DNA from: Cryptomeria japonica
Lineage: Eukaryota; Streptophyta; Pinopsida; Cupressales; Cupressaceae
Assembly (NCBI RefSeq): GCF_030272615.1
Contig: NC_081405.1
Span: 574,459,252 to 574,523,251, forward strand
DNA: 64,000 bases
Reading direction: 5' to 3'
Of this stretch, positions 59,350-64,000 are shown piece after piece (the stretch's first letter is position 1; each line of letters begins with the position of its first letter). The translations under genes were made by a program, and so were the position numbers. The notes below the pieces were generated by a model. That model ran no database searches. It was not told the DNA's origin and was given only the letters and a program-made list of their open reading frames with translations.

Positions 59350-60932
59350 GTACTGTTGATTTAACTGAATAATTTCTATATAGATCAGTGTCCATTGTAA
59401 CTTAACATATGGCTTGAGAATTTTCGCTAAATATTTTTCCAATTTATATAATAAAATATATTTGTGGACAAGATCCATGATATGTTCTATAGTGCTTTAA
59501 AGCTGATACATACTGATAGTGAACATATGGTGTGGTTGAACAATTATGTGAAGCTAGAAATTAGTTAATAGAGGACCTGAATTTAGTGAACTGAAAGTTT
59601 TGTAGCTTGTTTTAAAAAACTTAAAAGATTGCAAGGAAGAGTTATAGAAAACCACTCACATGAAAATGAATTGACCTAAATCACCATTTCTTAACCAAGA
59701 AAATTTGCTTTCACAGTTATATTTTAATTTGGGTTCATGAACATATCATTTACTATTCCTCAAGCCTTAGCTATGAACTATTTGTTTTGTATGATTACTA
59801 GTGACCTTCTGAATGCAGATTGAATACAAAAACAGACAACAAATTAAATCTTTTACTTGTCTTTTTGGATTCCCTCTTTCCCATGTACACAGAAAAAAAA
59901 TCATTACATACACACCATGGCAACTAAAATACAACATTGATGATATTTAATATTATATTAAACTTGACTTATAATTCTCTAAATCAATATAAATATTCAA
60001 GCACTTTCCCTTGATCATTTTATTCTTCATCATACACAGTATGCCTCTAAACCTCTTTACCTTTTTTTGTTCAAGGCATTGATGGAAATATCTGTAATCT
60101 GGGATTTGATCTGTAACAAATGAACTTTAAAATTATAATCTTGATAAGCTTTCTATTGTTTTGAAAATGTGATTTAGTGTTCTCTCCACTTGTATGAAAT
60201 ATTGGATATTTGTTAAGATGAATTGTTCTTTGATTATCATAATACAATATTGTTTCTAAATCCTAATTCTTAAGCTCTTCTAATTCAGCTTTAATCCTAA
60301 TTTTTCAAGCTCTCCTCTCAGAGTCCCAACCATATTGGTTAAACATGCTGCTCCAAAAGTTGAATACTTCTCTAGTCAATGACAATTATATTACTGATTT
60401 GTTTTTATGTTCCAGATATATTGGAAAGCATCAACGAGTATATCGATGATGCTGAAATGATGGATAAAATGACTACCAAGAGCTGATGTGAATTGAAACA
60501 CTGACCTGTATGATTTTGATTTGTTTGCAATTATTTTTTAGGCTTTCTTTATTGAATAATATGCTATAAATTACTTCCAAGATTGGAAAGAGTTGGTTTT
60601 AGAATCTATTCTAAGCGCTTGATTAAATTTAGTTAGAAAGAGGGTAGTTTGAATTTGTGGATTGATGACTTACACCTGTTTTGCATTGAACAGGTTCACA
60701 CTGAGGATTAAAATCAGACCATGTAGGTGCCAACTCACAAACATAAATGTATCGTTCAAAATTTTGGTACATTCTCTTTGTGTTGCTAGAGCTAGATAGA
60801 TATTGTAAGGTTTTATCTAAGAAACATACTTGTTTTATTTTCAAGGCAACAAAAAGTTGTTCAATACAAAAACACAAAATGACTGGCAATGGTCACGTTC
60901 TCAACCATTATTTAGACTTAAAACTCACTGCT
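59350..60932. other. Intron-like or intergenic stretch
   Basis: A possible exon at 60417-60484 (after TGTTCCAG) reads DILESINEYIDDAEMMDKMT and stops at TGA; family unknown. Nothing else is supported. Confidence 0.3.
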
Positions 60933-61024
60933 AAACCAAAGGGTGTTTTGAGACCCAAGATTCTGAAGGATAAAATTAAAACCAAAGGGTGTTTTGAGAC
61001 CCAAGATTTTGAAGGATAAAATTA
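60933..61024. repeat. 46-bp direct tandem repeat, two copies
   Basis: AAACCAAAGGGTGTTTTGAG at 60933 and 60979, with one C/T difference over the 46-bp unit. It abuts the tRNA. Confidence 0.95.
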
Positions 61025-61031
61025 TTTTTAA

Positions 61032-61103
61032 AGGGCGGTAGCTCAATGGAAGAGTACCTGCTTTACAAGCAGGAGGATGGTGGTTCAATTCCATCGTGCC
61101 CTA
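61032..61103 (+). tRNA. trnV-UAC: tRNA-Val (anticodon UAC), bacterial/organelle-like
   Basis: A full cloverleaf of 72 nt can be folded. Acceptor AGGGCGG with GTGCCCT has one G-U and one G-G mismatch at the base. D stem is GCTC/GAGT, anticodon stem CCTGC/GCAGG with loop TTTACAA (anticodon TAC), variable loop AGGAT, T stem GGTGG/CCATC with loop TTCAATT, discriminator A. It has no intron, unlike plastid trnV-UAC. The D arm, anticodon arm and GGTTCAATTCC look like bacterial and plant mitochondrial tRNA-Val rather than the usual plant nuclear type. It may be a nuclear copy of mitochondrial DNA. The acceptor defect makes function doubtful. tRNA-like shape is seen; origin is inference. Confidence 0.65.
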
Positions 61104-62242
61104 ACATATGTGTAAATGTGCACCAATAATGTTTTTGATTAAAGTAAACAGGGATTTGGAAAGGCCAGACCCTTGTATAGAAATGAGGTTGAAACCGAGA
61201 GCTGTTTATCCAGAAACAGCATGGACAACAATGTGACAGACCTTTATTTTAAAGGTTGGTGTGCTTTGGTTGTCTTGTAGTATGCTTATTTACTGCAGGG
61301 ACTGTAGCCATGGTAAGTTGCCTTGTTTTTCACTTTTCAGAATTGAGAATGGTTGATCTGATTTCATAGTATTTCTTTCTTGAGAAATTTGCTATTAAAA
61401 ATTAATGAGAATTTAGCAATCTAGCAGCTAGTTGGCTTGGATTTATCATTTTATGTCATCTAATGATTGGAATGTCCTTAAAATCCAAGCAAACAATACT
61501 GATTTTGACCTCTGCCTATCAGTCAACAATTACCTTGATCACAAGTCTAGTATATTTCACTTCCATATTACCATGCCTGTTTTTATGCCTTAAGATAACT
61601 AATTCTTTGAAGTTGAACTCTCAATAGGCCTTACACTTGCATACACTGAAAGTGCCAGTTTTCCATTGCTTCATATTCTCACGGGACACTTTACTAACAA
61701 TGGCTTTAATTTTTCTAGCTAAGAAGATGTGATCTGTTTCAAAATCCCTGGCATGTTGTTTTCATCAAAGACTAGAAGCATTTTGATAATTATTGAAGCA
61801 ATTTTAATTTGATTTTTGTGTTGACAGGGCATAGGCCTTAAGAATATAAGCAAGGGAGAATAAATCAATGATTCTTTGATAGCGATAGATTGGGCTAGTC
61901 CTGAGACCATAGATAGCATATACCAATCCCTTATAAGAGAAAGTAGCTAGATGTGAGAGGGAATATGTATGCATATCTTGAGATTGGTCAATTGAGCAAG
62001 AAAAATATTATTTTGAAGAGGTTGAATTTCTATGATATGCACAATCCCAACATCCATTCTGTACACTATTAAACTCCAGAGGTTAACAACATAGAGAAAC
62101 CAGTTATAATTTCTCGTCATTAGAAATATTATGTCCTATATGATATAATAACTTTAATAGATGATTGAGGTCCAAATTTTTTCTTTGTTAGTCTATGGAG
62201 AAATGCCATTCTAATGTTGTATTTTTCATCATCTTATAGACC

Positions 62243-62384
62243 AAATGTGTGGTGGCTAGAAGAGGTATCAGGGATATAGATACATATAAATAATGGATAC
62301 CTCAAGTTGAGACAATTTTTTATTGTTTAAGTGTTATTTATATGTATCTATATCCCTGATACCTCTTCCAGCCACCACACATTT
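62243..62384. repeat. Near-perfect 51-bp inverted repeat with 40-nt loop
   Basis: Arms 62243-62293 and 62334-62384 are reverse complements with one A/G difference. The arm begins AAATGTGTGGTGGCTAGAAG and ends CATATAAATAA. The RNA would fold into a hairpin of about 142 nt. It has no flanking transposon signature that I can see. Confidence 0.9.
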
Positions 62385-62531
62385 CAAGGCACCACTACAT
62401 TCCACTTTATATAGTTTTCCACTTTTCAGGGCACCGCTACATTTGGGTTTACAACAAAACCTTAAAATCTATCACTGATCCTCTAGCGGGTGGGTGGGAG
62501 GCTAATGTTGGTGGGGATTCTAGTTAGATAG

Positions 62532-62632
62532 TGAAGAAAATTGAATCCGAGCACTATGCAGAACTAGGAGTAGATCCCAGCAAGCTGGAAGGAGGCCTTG
62601 ATGTCTTGAGAGATACAGTGAGCGAAGCTACA
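62532..62632 (+). other. Exon-like segment of an unidentified host gene
   Basis: A 101-nt segment follows TTAGATAG and ends at ACA before GTAAGG. It codes KKIESEHYAELGVDPSKLEG followed by GLDVLRDTVSEAT, a well-formed helical sequence with codon use unlike its surroundings. I do not recognise the family. It may be an exon of a gene or a pseudogene remnant; neighbouring exons are not evident. Confidence 0.4.
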
Positions 62633-62712
62633 GTAAGGTTGGTTAGTCTTTGTTATGTACTATATCTTTGTAGTTTGGAAAAGAATGCTCAACTTGTAGT
62701 AACAACTATCTA

Positions 62713-63247
62713 AAGATTGTATTTTCTCTTTTTAAGTAATAAGAATATTAATACTTTTGTTTGAAAGATATTTTTAAATATATTGTTAAGATTTTGTCAT
62801 GTTTGTTGAATGTGATTCTATTATTCTGTGATATTCATATTTTCTCTTAGTTCTTTTTGAATGTGTATGCAATGGTAGTTTTAATCACTAGTTATGCCTT
62901 TGTTATGATTCATGATGGGCTTTGTACTTTAACAGTTCTTGCATTCTATTGATGATCTCTGGCTCTCTATTTCTATCTTCTTGGCTTAGGGTAATCCTTC
63001 CTGCTATGTTTATCACCATTAGGACTATCACACAACTTAAGGTTGCTATGAGATATAAATGGATGTTTTAAGCTCATGGCTGCTCTGTCTTGTCACTTGT
63101 CATTATTCACTGGTTTTTCCTTTTTGAGACCTTTTGACTGTCATAAACCTCTGACAATTTAATGTTTATTTTTTTAAATACATTTTTATTGAAAACTACA
63201 CAAAAAAATTTAAAATAAATTATTTATTTTTTTAATACATTTTTTAA
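62713..63247. other. AT-rich intergenic stretch, nothing recognised
   Basis: No ORF or RNA signal. Confidence 0.5.
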
Positions 63248-63557
63248 TATTGTCTCTAGAGAGACAATAGTTGAGATCTAAAGACATATCGTCTCTCGAG
63301 AGACAATATGATTTTAAAACCAACTATTGTCTCTAGAGAGACGATATGTCGTCGTTAAATCCCAAATTGTCTCTATAAAGACAAAAAAAATTATGTTTTC
63401 TATCATCTTTATAGAGACAATTTTAAAGACGATAATTTAAGACATTCGGTTAAAGACATTTTTTAAGACAATAGAAAACTTTTTTTGTCTCAAATTGAGA
63501 CAATTTCCTCAAAAATTGTCTTAAAAATTGTCTTAAAACACCCCTCTATGTAGTAGT
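63248..63557 (-). mobile_element. CACTA-like transposon terminus with subterminal repeats
   Basis: Read on the minus strand from 63557, the end is ACTACTACATAGAGGGGTG, close to the CACTACTACA start of plant CACTA (En/Spm) elements. Inside, ATTGTCTCTAGAGAGACAAT and its variants (three palindromic copies at 63248-63345) and AAGACAATTTTT-type words repeat, as in subterminal repeats of that family. The other end and any transposase are not found in the window, so it may be a small derivative. Confidence 0.5.
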
Positions 63558-63580
63558 CACACACACACACACACACATTC

Positions 63581-64000
63581 TTGGTTTTTAAGAGTTGACA
63601 TCTAGCTTAAAGATTATATGGAATTTATCTATAGTGGCACTTTTGACTTGCATGAGAATGTACGTAACTCACTTTTAGGTGGAATGGTTAGCCATGTGTA
63701 GGCATGTTATGGTGTGTGTAAGGTCATTATAAAGGACTTTATATATGAGAGATTGTATGATATATTATAGAATGTAAGAGGGAGGTTACATTATAATATT
63801 TATTGATATAATGATATGTATGGATACTTATCATGAAGCATCCTTAATAACATTGAATTGGTAGAAATTAGGGTACCCATGTTTGGATGGTCAAATGTGA
63901 TATTTTATGAAACTGATATGCTATAAGGAATATTGTATTAGGACCCTAATCCAAAACATCCCTACCCTTAAGGGAGTTACACAACCTACCATGCAATGCC
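63581..64000. other. AT-rich flank, nothing recognised
   Basis: No gene or repeat seen after the short (CA)n at 63558-63578. Confidence 0.5.

Overview
The window looks like intergenic DNA from a large plant nuclear genome. I favour a gymnosperm, probably a conifer. The reasons are very low gene density, nested LTR retrotransposons and LINEs, long AT-rich microsatellite tracts, decayed host-gene exons with plant-type splice sites, and plant-specific families (Tat-clade Ty3/gypsy, plant mobile domain, AGD-type ARF-GAP). The species call is inference. No database search was possible, so family names rest on motifs read by eye.

Layout. 0-3.4 kb: a gypsy gag fragment and a decayed LINE reverse transcriptase, both on the minus strand; a copia-type LTR sits inside the LINE. 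3401-20642: one nearly complete Tat-lineage Ty3/gypsy element of about 17.2 kb. Its LTRs are about 1.5 kb and differ at roughly 29 positions. It carries an extra ORF upstream of gag, then gag, protease, a G-patch-like motif, RT, RNase H, a second RNase H and integrase. A 1.19 kb TIR transposon interrupts the integrase. A spliced antisense gene for a plant mobile domain (PMD) protein, with its own TATA box, lies before the 3' LTR. Arrays of a degenerate AGCGCATG-like motif occur both in the sense leader and in the intron of the antisense gene, in the same orientation relative to each gene. All 15 in-frame stops I located in the two coding systems are TGA or TAG, none TAA, as expected from deamination of methylated CGA and CAG codons.

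20.6-30 kb: unfamiliar minus-strand coding remnants (21.8-23.0, 24.9-25.6, 26.8-27.2, about 29-30.1 kb), with a 266-bp tandem repeat between them. 30.9-37.2 kb: a large inverted and direct repeat complex with a (CT)52 tract and AT-rich minisatellites. 39.4-41.6 kb: an intron-containing RPA1 (RPA70) pseudogene. 44.57-46.22 kb: a 5'-truncated LINE with an RNase H remnant, poly(A) tail and 18-bp target duplication. 47.2-48.8 kb: two RING-H2 genes; the first is intact and is the best candidate for a working host gene, the second is partial. 49.7-51.1 kb: a repeated leader-like segment, followed by a receptor-kinase fragment. 54.4-59.4 kb: exons of an AGD-type ARF-GAP pseudogene, with PH exons lying before BAR exons and a copia LTR between them. 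61.03 kb: a bacterial/organelle-like tRNA-Val(UAC). 62.24 kb: a near-perfect 51-bp inverted repeat. 63.25-63.56 kb: a CACTA-like terminus.

The most distinctive system is the Tat element: two convergent transcription units on opposite strands, each with its own copy of the same repeat array, and a short tail-to-tail coding overlap.
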